From Strigops habroptila (Eukaryota > Chordata > Aves > Psittaciformes > Psittacidae): a stretch of DNA of 64,000 nt. Each line of letters begins with the position of its first letter. The first letter of the stretch is position 1. The position numbers and the translations under genes were made by a program. Under the pieces are notes generated by a model, which saw only the letters and a program-made list of their open reading frames with translations, did not search any database and was not told where the DNA came from. The DNA lies in NCBI RefSeq assembly GCF_004027225.2, contig NC_044302.2:73466993-73530992 (forward strand), read 5' to 3'. This document shows positions 33,915 to 46,824 of the stretch, in pieces.

Positions 33915-35095
33915 CATATACACCAAGCCAGTCACCTTATTGTGTAAAGCCATCAGGCAGGTCAGTTCGCCTTCATAAATTCATGACGACTACATGCAAG
34001 ATGTCTGAAAATGGTTTCCATGATTATCTGCTCCATCACCTTCCCAGGGATCATGGTGAGGCTGAGCAGCCTGCAGTTCCTCCTTCCCCTTGTTGGAGAC
34101 AGGAAAGACACTTGCTTCCTTCCAGTCCTCAGGATCTCTTCCCCAGTCGTGCCCCTCTCCTCCACACCCTTAAACCCTTAAATGATGATTGCAAGCAGCC
34201 TGTAAAGACACAGGCCAGCTTCCCCAGCACTCGTGCGTGCATTGCATGAGGCCCATGGATGTCTGTATGTCCAGGTTATGTATGTGCTCCTTAACATGAC
34301 TGTCCTCCACTGATAGCAAATCTACTTTGCCCTGGACTTTCCCACTGGTGCCTGAGATTACTGAGGGCAGGTCTTACCAGTAAACATAGAGGTGAAGAAG
34401 GTACTGAGCACCTCAGCCACCTTTGTGTCCTTTGTCACAAGGCTCCCTGCCCAGGTTAGCTGTGCGGCCACGTTTTCCCTAGTCTTTTGCTGCTGATGTC
34501 CCTGAGGAAATCTTCTTTGTTGCTGTTCAAATCTCTTGCTATACTCAACTCCAGGTGGGCTTTGGCTTTCCTAAGCCCATCCCTCTGTGGTCAGACAGTA
34601 TCTCAATATTTCTCCCAGGCGATCTGTCCCTGCTTTCACCTCCTGTACACCTCCTTTTTATGTGTGAGTCTAGCTGTGAGCCCCTTGCTCATCCATGCAG
34701 GCCTCCTGCCTGCTTTCCTTCATTTCTGCCTGATGGAACAGACCATTCTTGAACTTGGAGGGGGTGACCATTGAAAAACAACCAACTCTCCTGGACTCCT
34801 CTTCAGGGCCATATCCCATGGGATTCTTCCAAGCAAATCATTGAACAGGACAAACTTTGCTCTTCAGAAGTCCAGAGTTGTGGTCCTGCTGTTTGCCCCA
34901 TCCCGTCCTCTCAGGTTCCTAATGTCCACCATCTCATGGTCCCTGCAACCAAACTTGTCCTGATGTTTACATTTCTGACCAATTCCTCCTGTTCTTTAAG
35001 TATCTGGTCCAGCAGAGTACATCTGCTCCTTGGCTTCTTGATCACCTGTGTTGGGAAGCTGTTGTTTATTCCTGCACTGGAAGTATCTTGAACAT
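33915..35095 (-). mobile_element. Internal CR1 fragment, endonuclease to reverse transcriptase
   Basis: On the minus strand this stretch reads degraded CR1 ORF2 from the end of the endonuclease to the start of the reverse transcriptase. From high to low coordinates I can read GCRDHEMVDI (near 34950), WMSKGLTARLTHKKEVYRR (near 34680), AKAHLELSIARDL (near 34550), VAEVLSTFFTSMFTGK (near 34400) and LSLTMIPGKVMEQI (near 34050). Stops and frameshifts interrupt it. Unlike ordinary 5'-truncated CR1 copies it lacks the 3' half of ORF2 and the tail, so a later deletion or rearrangement removed them. Its motifs differ from those of the full-length copy, which points to a different and older subfamily. 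Confidence 0.85.
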
Positions 35096-35149
35096 CAAGG
35101 CACTAATATTGTAGTGACACAACTGTGCTGTTCTGAAAAAAGCCCTTGG

Positions 35150-35227
35150 AACATCGTGTGCGCTCTTCTGTACAAATCACTGCTTTTTGTTGGCAGAAAA
35201 CAACAAAACATTGTGTGCGCTCTTTTG
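35150..35227 (+). repeat. Spaced direct repeat of 21 bp
   Basis: Units at 35150-35170 and 35207-35227 share the core gtgtgcgctctt and differ at two positions; they start 57 bp apart. They lie next to the 5' edge of the internal CR1 fragment. Confidence 0.75.
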
Positions 35228-38200
35228 AGGAGAAATTTTAAACTGGCCAGGAGTTATGGAGAGAAAAGAGAATTTTGGTCAGTGCTTCTCAGCGCAATCA
35301 GTAGTGACACTGAAGTCTGGAAGTCAATGTCAGGATTTGTGGTAACAGTAGTGAAAGGTATACATTAGTTCTGAGAACATGCGTACAAAGCGTGACATCT
35401 GATCAATTGGACACTCTGACACGGGCTAAACCTTTGTTTTACTTTTTTTCCATTGACCAAAAATCTTGGTCATCTTTTCTTAACTTAAAGATGAAATTTC
35501 TTCATTAAACTTGCATGTCTTCATCAGCAGAAAAGAGCTGCCACTTCCTTAGAGAAAGCCTTATCAGACATAGAAGCCAGAAGCTCAACAGGATGCTGCA
35601 GGTTACTGGACCATCTTATGCAATTCTAGTGGGAATGCAATTCTTTATTAAACTGAGTTGAATAGGTATGGAAAAGCTGGGTGAAGTGCCAGGAAGGAAG
35701 CATGGGCTGGCTAGTCCTGTCATTTCATTCTTTAACTGCTAAAAAACACTCTTTCAGGCACTGCCAAGTGCTCTATACAGCAAAGAAAGAATATTGTTAA
35801 GATCTGTGCTACAAACAAAAATTCCTCAATACATGGACAGGGCAAAGGCAAGACTGTGACAATTTGCTGCTGTAGAGGTATAATTCCCTCTTGCAGGACC
35901 AACGAGGGGCCTGCATGCAATGATGCCTTTCAATAGGTCACAGTCTGGTGGTGATGTTTAGGGTATGCTCCAAGGACTTAGCACTAAGCCTACTTGGCCC
36001 CAGGCTGCAATGCTGACAGAAGATGCCAAACTAAATGGGTAAATTCCTAAAGCCACTTCATGGCAAATTAGGAGAAGAGGTCAGAGCAGGAGAAACGGTA
36101 GGCTGAAAGAAAGCATAAGGGGAAAGGGGCAGGGGGGAAGAGATTGAGAGAGACACCTGCTTATAATGCCAGATTAAACAAGTCAGCTAAACTCTTCAAA
36201 AAAGAAAACCAAGCCCTCTGACCAACCTTGGGCAGAAACATGTAGGAAAAATTCAGGGCTATTGTGGCTCCTAATAGAACTGGTTTGTATGGACTTAATT
36301 AATTTTCTCAATTAGTTCGTATACACAGCACTAAACATAAATATTCAAGAAAGCAACTTTATACAGAAGAAAACTTACAGACTTCCCGAAGAAAGGCTTT
36401 TGTTGGCACTAAGGGACAAAAACACTGACATAAACAAAGCACTTTATTTCACTGACTTGCTGCAGCCAGAAAAGAAAACAGCAGATCTACTTCTTTCCAG
36501 ACTCAAGGTCAATTGGACAGGAAGGAACTTCTTTCAGCCTGAGAAGGCTCTTCCAAGATCTGAATGTCAGCTAAGTTTACCATGCCAGCTAATTAAGACA
36601 CAGGCAGAATGAATCTTTCCTCAAGCAGCAGGATCCCATTACAGAATTCAACAGACTATACAAAGTCACATGGGGTGACACTACAAGGCTGGTGCTGACA
36701 CACATCCGCGTGCAGGCTGCTGGTCCTGGGCAGGAATCTCCTTGGGGATTTTATCTTCTTGCATTCTATAGAGAACGTAAGCAGAAAAAGCAGAAGCGGA
36801 AAAAAGGTCGCCTTTTCATTTGTTGCCTAAGATTTCAGATTTATGTACCACTGAAAGATTCAAAAACTCTCTAGGTTACAATGGTCAGCTTTGCTGTACT
36901 ATTGATCAACCACCAGCTGCAATTCTGTCATGGAAGGAATAACTCAGTTTGTTTTGACCTGGAAGTAATGAAAGAAATGACTTTTTGTTTCTCTGGGTTG
37001 ATATAGTAAAGTGGCCTTAAATTTCTCGGAAATGAAGTAAAGGTCTACATTCTGTATGCTACGAGTTAAGAGGAAGAAGTCTGCTCCTATGAGAAGTCAA
37101 AATCATCTGAAGCTATTATCTTGGTTAAGAATCACATATATTTTGTAGGCTGGCTTTTGCACTATGATTACCATTGCTGTCCTGCTGGTGAAAAAGAAGA
37201 ATGCAATGCAAAATACCCTCTTTTTCCAGACCTGAGAACAAGCAAACGAGGGAAGATAGAATTTAACCAGGAACAGCCCAAGACTAACATAAGCTGAAAT
37301 GTTTGGAAATAAGAGCCCCTAAATTTGCTTTCTGGCCATACACTGTCCCTAGGGACTTGTTCACTTCCCTGCTGATTAGGGTTTTGATGTTTTTGGCTTT
37401 TGCTCTCTGCTAAAGGTTTATTTCCATGGAAACAGACACTGTATTCATGAAAACAAGGAAGCAGGTTCTAAAAACTGCTATTTAAAGAAAGCCCAGGCCT
37501 TTGTACCTGTTTATGCAGAAAGGTACTAGTTGAACAGCAAACTGCATCTACACAATCCATCTGCCCACAGAGATGTACAATTTTGGACTGCAGCAATCAT
37601 CCTGTTTTTACACACACCTGCCACCCACAGAAGGGTTTGTTTCAAAAAGGCTGTTCTTGGTTGGCTGTTAAGGACACTGTATTAACTCAAAGTGCGACCA
37701 GTCAGTGGGGGTTTGTTCAGAGAATGCACAAATGCATCTCACTGCACTGCTTCATCACTACAAATTATTGACATTAACTGGTCAGTGCCTGAGTTTTCAG
37801 GGTAGAGTTCTCCAGAAATTCAGATTATTCCCCTCAGCTCCAGTGGTGCATTTTAATTCATTAAACTGTGTTGTCCTTCTTCACTCTAGATCATCTTAAG
37901 CAGACTAGGATGTGACTGTGACCCAGAGAGCTGGAAAGGAGACATTTTGGAAGATTTTGTACCAGCAAAATATTGTAGAAGTGACAAATCATGGAAGGTG
38001 AATACAGAGAAGACAACCTTAGAATTTATTTCTCCCTACAGCTACCTGGCGCTAGAAGCAAATCACAAATGTTCAGCCAAGGCTGGGGTTCCCTCTGAGC
38101 TCTGGAAAACTAGTGCCACCACCCTCCTTGCTTCATGGTAGCTGGGAGCTCCAGCCTCGTGTGCACCCTCAGACCACTCCACCATGTGCCAGGATGGTTG

Positions 38201-38326
38201 TGAGGCAGCGCTGCGAGGGCATAGGGGACCGGTTAGTGCTCTTTCATCGCTTGACCTTCACACAGCGAAGCCCTGCTGGCATCTTCTCAGGTCCTCTGGT
38301 GAAAAGGACATAAGCAATTACTTCTC
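35228..38326. other. Intergenic sequence, nothing recognised
   Basis: Unique sequence with only short open frames on both strands. No mobile element was identified until the CR1 copy at 38.3 kb. Confidence 0.65.
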
Positions 38327-38722
38327 CATAGAATCACAGAATAGTTAGGGTTGGAAAGGACCTTAAAATCACCTAGTTCCAACCCCCCCTGCCATGGGCA
38401 GGGGCACCTGGGAGTAAACCGTGTCAGCCAAAACTCTGTCCAGCCTGGCCTTGAACACTGCAAGGGATGGAACTTTCACGACTTCCTTGGGCAACCCATT
38501 CCAGTGCCTCACCACCCTCACAGTAAAGAACTTCTTCCTTATATCTAACGTGAACTTCCCCTGTTTAAGTTTGAACCCATTACCCCTTGTCCTACCACTA
38601 CAGTCCCTGATGAAGAGTCTCTCTCCAGCATCCTTGTAGGCCCCCTTCAGACACTGGAAGGCTGCTGTGAGGTCTCCACACAGCTTCTCTTCTCCAGTCT
38701 GAAGAGCCCCAACTTTCTCTAT
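38327..38722 (-). mobile_element. CR1 fragment, 5'-truncated
   Basis: Minus-strand copy of about 400 bp. The plus strand starts with catagaatcacagaat, the complement of the CR1 tail. Inside, the minus strand still reads the C-terminal end of ORF2 ([19 protein letters not shown], then VRHWNGLPKEVV), very similar to the end of the full-length copy at 7.3-7.5 kb. It is probably the same or a closely related subfamily. Confidence 0.92.
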
Positions 38723-39649
38723 ACTCAAAGAAACAAAAAACCAAACAAACAAAGGTTTGGTAAACTGAAAGACCCTGAGCTGTCAAAGCCTCAGCAAGAG
38801 GGAGATCCCCCAACCTGCTCTGGGAGCTGCTTTTAGACTGGGATCTTGCTTTTGCCCCCTGCCTGAGCTATATCACCAGTGGGCCTTGGCTGGCCATGGG
38901 CCTCACTGTACTAGAGTAACCTGTGGGGTGATCTCCAAACATGACCTTGGCCATGTCCCCAATCCCATGGCCAGGCGCTGGTCCTTGCCACAGGCTGGCC
39001 CTGCTGTCACCTCCAGCTTCCAGCTCCACTGCCCTCGCCCTGCTCTTCATTTCCCCCCCCTGACAGGCCTGTTCCTGTGCTCCAGGAACATTGTCTGTCC
39101 TGTGACTTCAGATTATGCCTTAATTTCTGCCTGTAATACCTCACAGTTGCATTAAGTTACAAGGAGAAAAAAAAAAATAATTAAAGTTCCTGAAGTACAT
39201 GGCCATTAATCAAACGCCTTCCCTGTGCACAATCATTGCTTTATATAACCTTTTTCAAATTTGCTAATGTTTTCAGTTGTTACAACATAAGAAAGCCTGG
39301 GCTATGTTTCCAACATGCTGAGATAGCATGAAAATACTCCATTGCTATGCATGTGTTTAAACACAGGATCACCTCTGTTATAAAACCAAGAAACTGATGG
39401 ATTGTTTAAGGAATTACTACTGCAAAGTACCTTTGTCTCACTGAAACCCAAGAAAGCGAAGTACTTAGATCCCTAAAGGGTTTTCTGCTTGTTTGCTTAA
39501 ATCCATCTTCTTTTTGAAATATAGTATTTTGATATAATCTAAAGATTCCCATCAGGCTTGAGATATACCAGTGCTGTACAGAGATTCTTGGAGAAATGTT
39601 TTCTCTTCCTTGGTCTATTAAAGTCTAGAGGAAAAATTGATTCATTTCT
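38723..39649. other. Sequence between two CR1 fragments
   Basis: The first 350 bp are GC-richer than average and hold chance open frames on both strands. No feature was recognised. Confidence 0.6.
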
Positions 39650-39878
39650 TTGCCAAGAGGGTGGTGAAACACTGGAACAGGCTTCCTAGAGAGATGGTTG
39701 ATGCCCTGAGCCTGTTGGTGTTTAAGAGACATTTGGGCAATGCCCTTAACAATATATTTAACTATTGGTAAGCCCTGAAGTGGTCAGGCAGTTGGACTAG
39801 ATGATCGTTGTAGGTCCCTTCCAACTGAAATACTCTATTTCTTTTCTATTCTACTCTATTCTAGTCTAGTCTAGTCTA
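39650..39878 (+). mobile_element. CR1 fragment with a tctag-type tail
   Basis: Plus-strand 3' fragment with ORF2-end wording (gggtggtgaaacactggaac, ggcttcctagagagatggt) and the 3'UTR text gttggactagatgatcg and aggtcccttccaact. It ends in a run of ctattctactctattctag and tctag units (39835-39878) instead of the gattctat tail of the full-length copy, so it belongs to another CR1 subfamily. Confidence 0.82.
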
Positions 39879-39946
39879 TGCCAGTGGAAAGCAGTGAAAC
39901 ATAAGCAAAACATTGAAACTAATAACTGAGCAAACAGACTGAGTAA

Positions 39947-40052
39947 CGAGGGGCCGCCGTGCCTCACCCGGCTCCGCAGCCCGCCTGAGGGGAGCCGGGG
40001 GACGCCATTTCCCCCTGTCGCTGCCTGGGCCGTGAGGGGTGCGGTGGGACGG
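39947..40052 (+). other. Isolated CpG-rich patch
   Basis: About 106 bp with about 12 CpG dinucleotides and high GC content in otherwise AT-rich, CpG-poor sequence. It starts 70 bp after a CR1 tail. I recognise no coding or repeat content on either strand. It could be a small unmethylated regulatory element, the edge of a GC-rich insertion, or a relic of a promoter. Confidence 0.45.
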
Positions 40053-41609
40053 ACATCTAAAAAGATTCATTACTGAAGGGTGTAAACGGCAAGATGTCCC
40101 TTTACCCTAGAACAGTGGTTTCTCCCATTCTGTCTCAGAAATATTTTCATGGGTACCTGATCCTTTACAAGCAACAGATGAAATCTTAGTGTATCTCCTA
40201 CAACAAACATTCTGTTGCCAATTTTTAATATTCTGTGCAAGCATAGCGTATTACATAATAGGACTACATAAATAGCACCAGGGATTTAATTTAGTATTAA
40301 TTCTACCTGCCTGTCTCCCAGCTTGGAGTCCCTCAAGCACAGGCTGCTTGACCTGCCTGTTTGAGGTCCGTTGCTTGAGAAAGCAGATTTCCATCCTCCC
40401 CTTCTTCCCTGCAGCCAGGAAGAAGCTCCTGGCTGAAATGGAGAGATCATGTGGCCAGAAATGGCCTTCAGAGACTCTCTGGACTAACATGGTTCCTCAC
40501 AACTCTCTGAAGGCACATCTGCAAGATCTGTCATGAGGCTGAAATTCCCTCTGTGTTACAGAGATGCTTCAGTAGAGATATCAAAAACCACTTTCTTGAT
40601 CATTAAAGTAGGTTTTTTTTAAACTTTCTACTCATTCCTTACTTAATGAGTTTTATTTTCATTTAAAAGTCCCCCAGGATTTGCCCTTAGGAAAGTCAGA
40701 TTGCCCTTGCTACCCAAATTCTTGAGGTCAAAATAGAATTCTCTGCAAAGAGGAATCATTTAATACACAGTTGGTGGGTTACTGCCTTTGATACAACTGA
40801 GCCAGTCCAGTGTAACTGTGACACTGACTGCTGGATATCAAGGCTGTCAGAAGACAGCTGATATATTTGTGCGAGACAGAGAGTATTTTCTGGCAAAAAT
40901 AGAAGGGAAAATAGGCCCCACCACTGAACATGCAAAAAGACAATACATGTGTGACCTTCCTGAGTATGCTTACACCTGCGGTGAGCGCAGCCTTCACTGG
41001 AGAGTATTTTCGGTAGCTCTCTGTATTGCTGAGGTTAAGAAACGTGCACTGAAATTTCATATTTTAATTTCCATCATTTTTTGGGACTGAATGCTGTAGT
41101 CAAGTCAAATAGTGACATCACATGGTTGTACTGTTAGACCTGGTGCTTGCTGAAGAGCATGCGCCCTGTGCTGCAGATTTAACTCAGGCAGATGAGTAAG
41201 TGCTGGTTTTACTCCAACAGGGCTGTCATTTGATGCTTATAACTGTGTCCCAGTGCTTATTACTGAAGTATAGGGTAAGACTGAAGTGGGTGGGGGCTGT
41301 TGGCTGAAAGGTACAACAGGAGGTTGGAAGGCATCATGTGTTGGAGATGGTCTTCTGGCAAGCTCTCAGGGACATTTTGCTCTCTTTTTGAGCAGCGAAG
41401 TGAGAAGTTGTCTCATATGAAGAATTTATTTTTTACTTTTTAAGATACCAGTGTGAATTCTGTACAGCAGGTATATTTTGGAATTTAAGATGATGACTCA
41501 GTGCCTAAGTGATCAGCTCTGGAGTAGGCCCATCTGCAGCAGAGTGGGGGATCGTGGTGCATGGAGGGTTCCTGAGCTGGAGAAACTCCAGAGTAGTGCC
41601 AGGACCTGC
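40053..41609. other. Intergenic sequence, nothing recognised
   Basis: Between the CpG-rich patch and the next CR1 copy. Overlapping frames near 40.8-41.1 kb on both strands (100 and 93 codons) carry no known motif. Confidence 0.6.
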
Positions 41610-42145
41610 TAGGAGCCAGCAGGTCAAGGGAGGGGATTCTCCCCCTCTGCTCTGCTCTCATGAGACCCCACCTGCAGTACTGCATCCAGCTCTGGGGCCC
41701 CCAACACCAAGAGGACGTGGACCTGCTCGAGTGAGTCCAGAGGAGACCATGAAGATGATCAGAGGGCTGGAGCACCTCTCCTGTGAAGACAGGATGAGAG
41801 AGTTGGGCTTGTTCAGCCTGGAGACGAGAAGGCTCAAGGGAGACCTTGATCAGAGGGCTTACAAGAAATCTGGACAGGGATTTTTAACAAAGGCATGTAT
41901 TATTAGGATAAGGGGGAATGGCTTTAAACTGAAAGAGGGGAGATTTAGATTAGGGATTTTAGAGAGAAGTTCTTCCCTGTGAGGGTGCTGAGGTGCTGGC
42001 ACAAGTTGCCCACAGAAGCTGTGGCTGCCCCATCCCTGGCAGTGTTCAAGGCCAGGTTGGATGGGGCTTGGAGCAACCTGGTCTGGTGGGGAGTTGGAAT
42101 CAAATGATCTTTAAGGTCCCTTCCAATCCACTCTATGATTCTATG
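41610..42145 (+). mobile_element. CR1 fragment, 5'-truncated
   Basis: Plus-strand copy covering the end of ORF2 and the 3'UTR. It contains ctctgctctcatgagacccc, ctgcagtactgcatccagc, ggctggagcacctctcctg and ends with tctatgattctatg. Internal parts are shortened around 41850-41900 compared with the full-length copy. Text between 41510 and 41610 may belong to it, but I could not match it. Confidence 0.9.
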
Positions 42146-45100
42146 TTCTTTTCATGAAGCTGCCAATATCTGGCACTGCATTTGTTCACCCTGTGTCTGG
42201 ACAGAAACAATTGTGGGATAAGTTTAAAAAACTTCACTGTGCAAGGTCTTTTCGTTTAAAAGTAACTTTTTTTGCCCAGTGTCTGCAAAGGCTGAACGGC
42301 CCCAGGAAGACCACTTGATGGGCCTCAGGCATTTGAGGTGGCTGGAGATGAAAGACACAACATTACAGTGTAGTTGATGCCTTTATTATTCTGTAGGATT
42401 AGTGTCTGTGACTCACTTTACCTACCTAATGTTAATCTGGTTGATCCCATAAAGTTATAAAGTTACCTTAAAGACTACAGCAGCAAGCAGAATGGAAAGC
42501 AGCAATGAGGCATCTCTAGGGAGAATGCTGTGAACTGAAGTAAGAAAGCCAGCCACAACTGTTTATTATCAGAGAAGTAAGGGATTGTACTCGAGTGCCA
42601 GAAGTCTCTTATCAGAAAGATGTTAGACCATAAAAACAAAAAGTCTCAAGGAAGGAACCAAAAAGTGCTCTGTGGCCAGAGGAATAGTGACACAGGCAGA
42701 ACAAGCAGCAAGGTTACATGCTAAATTCAACACAAGTCACAGGCAGGGGGGAGATGGTTGCTCTCACCAGAGCTCTGAGAAGTGATGAGCTGTCCACTCA
42801 CACAGTTGGGCTTACCAAAGGCTTGCCTCCTTTATTAATCCCTGCATACCATCCAGGAAAACATGTTCACCTGGAAGAGTGGCTTTGAATTAGTTTCTAC
42901 TGCAGGGACTGCAGAAGTAATGTCTCTCAGGTGCTAACTTGCAATAGGATCTGGTGTCCTGATTTCAGCTGAGGTAATTTTCTTCTTACTTGTCAGCTGG
43001 CTTTAAACCATGACATCTGGACAGACCCAGATGCAGTCAGACAGACAGAATAACTGCATGGCATCTCCTAAGAAAAAATACATCACTTGAGTGCTTATGA
43101 AGAATAAACTCAAGCTTCTTCCTTTAACATACAGCTTGGTGACTGGGTCTTGAATGGGCTGAACCTGGCATTTATGTTCTGGGAATGAGGAGAAGGCTTT
43201 GAAGTATGAGTGACACAGGGGAAAGAGACAGTAATATCTTTTTCAATTTGTTTACCCCTAGACAGAAATAATCAACTTGCCATATATAGGACAAGCTGCT
43301 TTTTTTGTCTCGTACCTTCTAGAGTCCCAAGAAGTAGTGAAAAAAATGATGAATGTGATGCAGGGTAAATGATTTTCTTATAAGCACTCAAGATGACCAG
43401 GATTTAAATCTTGACTATTACACAGAAACGGAAGTTACAACCAGTGGAGCAGCAATGGAAGTTGGTCTAATACCAGTTTCCAAAGCCGAAGTAAAATGCT
43501 CGTATGTTAATAAGATTGCCCTTTATGTACTTTAAATGAACTGTGAAGTTCTAAATACCTATTCTAATTACCTGTTATAAACACCTAAGTCCACTGACAT
43601 GGAATACTTACTGTCTTTTGTGCATCTGCTGAATGTCAGACACGCTCAGCTTCACTGCTTTGTTCCTTGACCTTAAGAACTGCAGGAGCACTGACGTGTC
43701 CCCAGGGTTGTGTCAACAGACAACAGCACTAATAGCCACAAGGTGTCTGGGTCTCAGAAAGTGAGAAGGCCTAAGTGAGTGGTCAGACAATGCTTTTTCC
43801 TCCTCCTTCTCTCTCTCATTTCATGTTAGGACAAAGGAGATGGGAAGAAATGTTGCACAATGAAGCAGTAACTGCTTCAAGTCTCTAAGGCATGCAACTG
43901 CATACAAAATTGATTTCAATGGAAGGTGATGGGCAGAAGAGCAACTATGCTGGAAGCCCAAAAGGAGAATGCACGTAATAGATAACACGGTAATAATAAA
44001 ATGGAATACAATCCATAATACAAATAACACAAGTGGCTATAAATTCACCTCCACCAGAAACTATGGCTGGTTTTGAGAAAGAAAATGACATTTGGCACAC
44101 AGACAGTTTTCTTATCTTTGCAGTGAATTCAAGACTTAGCATTGGGGTCTTCTCTCTGTTTTTATTTCCCATCTCCAGGTGTGAGAATAGCCTATGTAAC
44201 AGTAGCATTCACAGGTGGCAGATCACGCATTACATAGCTTAAAACTGTTGATCCCACCAGAAGTGATAAATCCACGGCTGTGGATTGTGCATGAAAATAT
44301 GACACCAAATACCAAGCACAAACTCAGGAAGTGGCTGCCCAAGCTGGAAGTTCTTGTGAAAATGGTCCTTGTCTCAGATATGATTTCCAGTACAAGTATT
44401 CTCATCACTTTGAAATGCAGGAACTTCATGTTGCAGTTATTTGATGCAATTCAGCCTTTGACAGCAACTTGGCATACATGGGAAGAAAACACAAGCTGCC
44501 ATCATCTAATTGGAGAAGAATTTTGTTCTTACTATGTCTGCTGTGGTCATGAAAATAAGGGAGAAGTAAAATACCATAAGGATTGAAATACAAGCTCTTT
44601 ATAATAGAGGCAGTGGAATAAAAATATTTGATTGATGCATAACAGCATCAGATGAAGGCAGAGAGTTGAACATGTTCTTCAGCACACTCATTTCGCTGTG
44701 TGAATGCTGAGTCAAAGTATGGTAAATATTGCCACATTCACAACTCTCACAAGTAAAGCAAATGGAGAAACAAGGACTAGTGTCTAGAAAGCAGGTGTGA
44801 CCTTCTATCCTTTGTTCAGTGCAGCAAGATTAGGGGTGAGTCTCTTAAAAGCATATACAGTTCTACTGCAAAGGAGTCAAAATTGGTATCATTCACTTTG
44901 CCTTTTGTGAACTTATTTCCCCTTCGTCTATTGTCAACAACTACTTTTGCTAGCCCCTTTTGTGAACCTACAGAACTTGATTTAAGTAATGTTTCAGCTT
45001 ACAGTTCAAGTCCCTATTAATAATCAAAAATTCTTCAGGAATTTTAAAATATTTTGGAGGATGAGCAGAGGGAAAAGTAAGAAAACAGTCTAAAAATCCT

Positions 45101-46824
45101 TTTATAAAAACTTACCATTTTGTTTTTAACATGTTGTGACCTCTTTTCTAGACTGTGAGTTCAGTAAACCCTATTGTCCAAGTGTTTTAATGAAAAAGTT
45201 GATGCTAACTTGTCCATAATAGAACTATAAATACACTCCTTGGGTAGTTGACAGGACTGAGCATGTACCAACAGCTTAATAACTGCACACTCTTTTGAGG
45301 CTTACTACTGCATCAGCTGTGCCTTTGCCTTACAGTGCACAGAAGATATGGCAGTTTGCCATGACAGACCCTGTCGCGTCTGTCTCAACAATCACCGAAT
45401 CGCCAGCTTTATGCATGAGCTGAGTGAGTGCAGAGTACAACTCCAGGACCAGAAAGGTGGGGATGGGGGAACACCCTGGCACTTCTATTCTAAAAGCAGT
45501 ATACATGACAAAGAAAACAAAAATATATGTGGTTCTGAAAACAGAGCCAGTGCAGTTCTTTGCATTGAGGACCAGACACATTTAAGCAGGAAACCATTTA
45601 TACTACTGAGCAAAAGGTTTTGCCTTTTCTTTGTTTCTTTCAGAAGGTATGTGAGGGGAAAAGAAAGAATATTAACAGCATCTGAAATGTATAAAAGCTG
45701 TTAAATGTTATTCATCTGTACCACTTACACCGCTGCCTACTTCCCAGGAGAAGTAAATGCAACAGGAAAACCTCCTGCCATTTATTTCACTTTGCTTCCT
45801 CAGTGCCCAAGCTACACCGTTTCCAATTTTACTAGACAATTTTCTGAAATTAAGGTAGGAAAAGAGTTAATTTCCCTCAATATGGATTGTAGCATTGTGC
45901 TTTCATTTGTGTACTGTGCAAAAGGTATTCCAAGTGCTTTACATGTCAGTTTTTACTAGACAAGGAATTCTGTAAAAGAGGAAGTGTGCTTCCATCTTTA
46001 ACATGGATTTACACATACCTTAACAAAAGATTTCCTCCTTTTTTTTTTTTTTTTTTTGGTAAAGATTTTGGAAGGTTACACATGACAACAATTTACCCAG
46101 AAACTTTTTCTTCATATAGTAATGTGCTGAGATTACCAGGAAAAATCCTCATCTTGAAAAATGCAGTAAATTTATACAGAGAAAGAGCAAGATAACAATT
46201 AAAAAATTACTCTGGGTAGAAACAAATTCAAATCCTAAGTAAAATAACAGGACTAATTGCAGGAGAGGCAGAGGCATGAACTGACAGTCATAAAACAATT
46301 GTAATCTAATGATAATTGCATTTATTCTTGAAACTCAGAGGGGAAACTGAAAATATTTTGAAATTACTTAGATCTGATAAAACAAAACCTGCAGCTAAGA
46401 ATTCGAATGTTTTTCTTCATGCAAAACAATATACTCATATGGCTTACAGTTATTGACTAAAAAAAAGTTATCTTTAATTTTGAACAGAAATGTTGGGTCT
46501 TCTTAGTTAATTTTTATTCTCCAGCTGAACACTCATCTGTAAATAATGAGTTCTTGAAAAATAAATCAAACTGGGTCATTGCAAAGTCATCAGAGACTCT
46601 TGGGATTGGTAACGTGATACTCTGCCTTTTACATCTAAACTGCCAGTTTAAATCCAGTCTAGGTCAGCAGTGATTGAAGCCTACTGCTAGATGTTTCTTG
46701 TCATGCATAATGAGTTGGTAGATTTAGTTCATTTTGCAGTGAAAAAATAACATTTATATATGGTCTTATGAAACTGTCGCTGAAGACAGAATGGCTTCTG
46801 CAAACCAAACTATCCCTCCCATAT
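42146..46824. other. Intergenic sequence, no gene seen
   Basis: Frames at 44215-44586 and 45348-45704 (123 and 118 codons, plus) have no recognisable domain and no splice or poly(A) context that would support them. The T19 run is the only repeat seen. Confidence 0.6.
46039..46057 (+). repeat. T19 homopolymer
   Basis: A run of 19 T in AT-rich sequence; no adjoining repeat was identified. Confidence 0.85.

Noticed and set aside
44215..44586. 123-codon plus-strand open frame
   Set aside because: No recognisable domain, no splice or poly(A) context, and another frame overlaps it on the minus strand.
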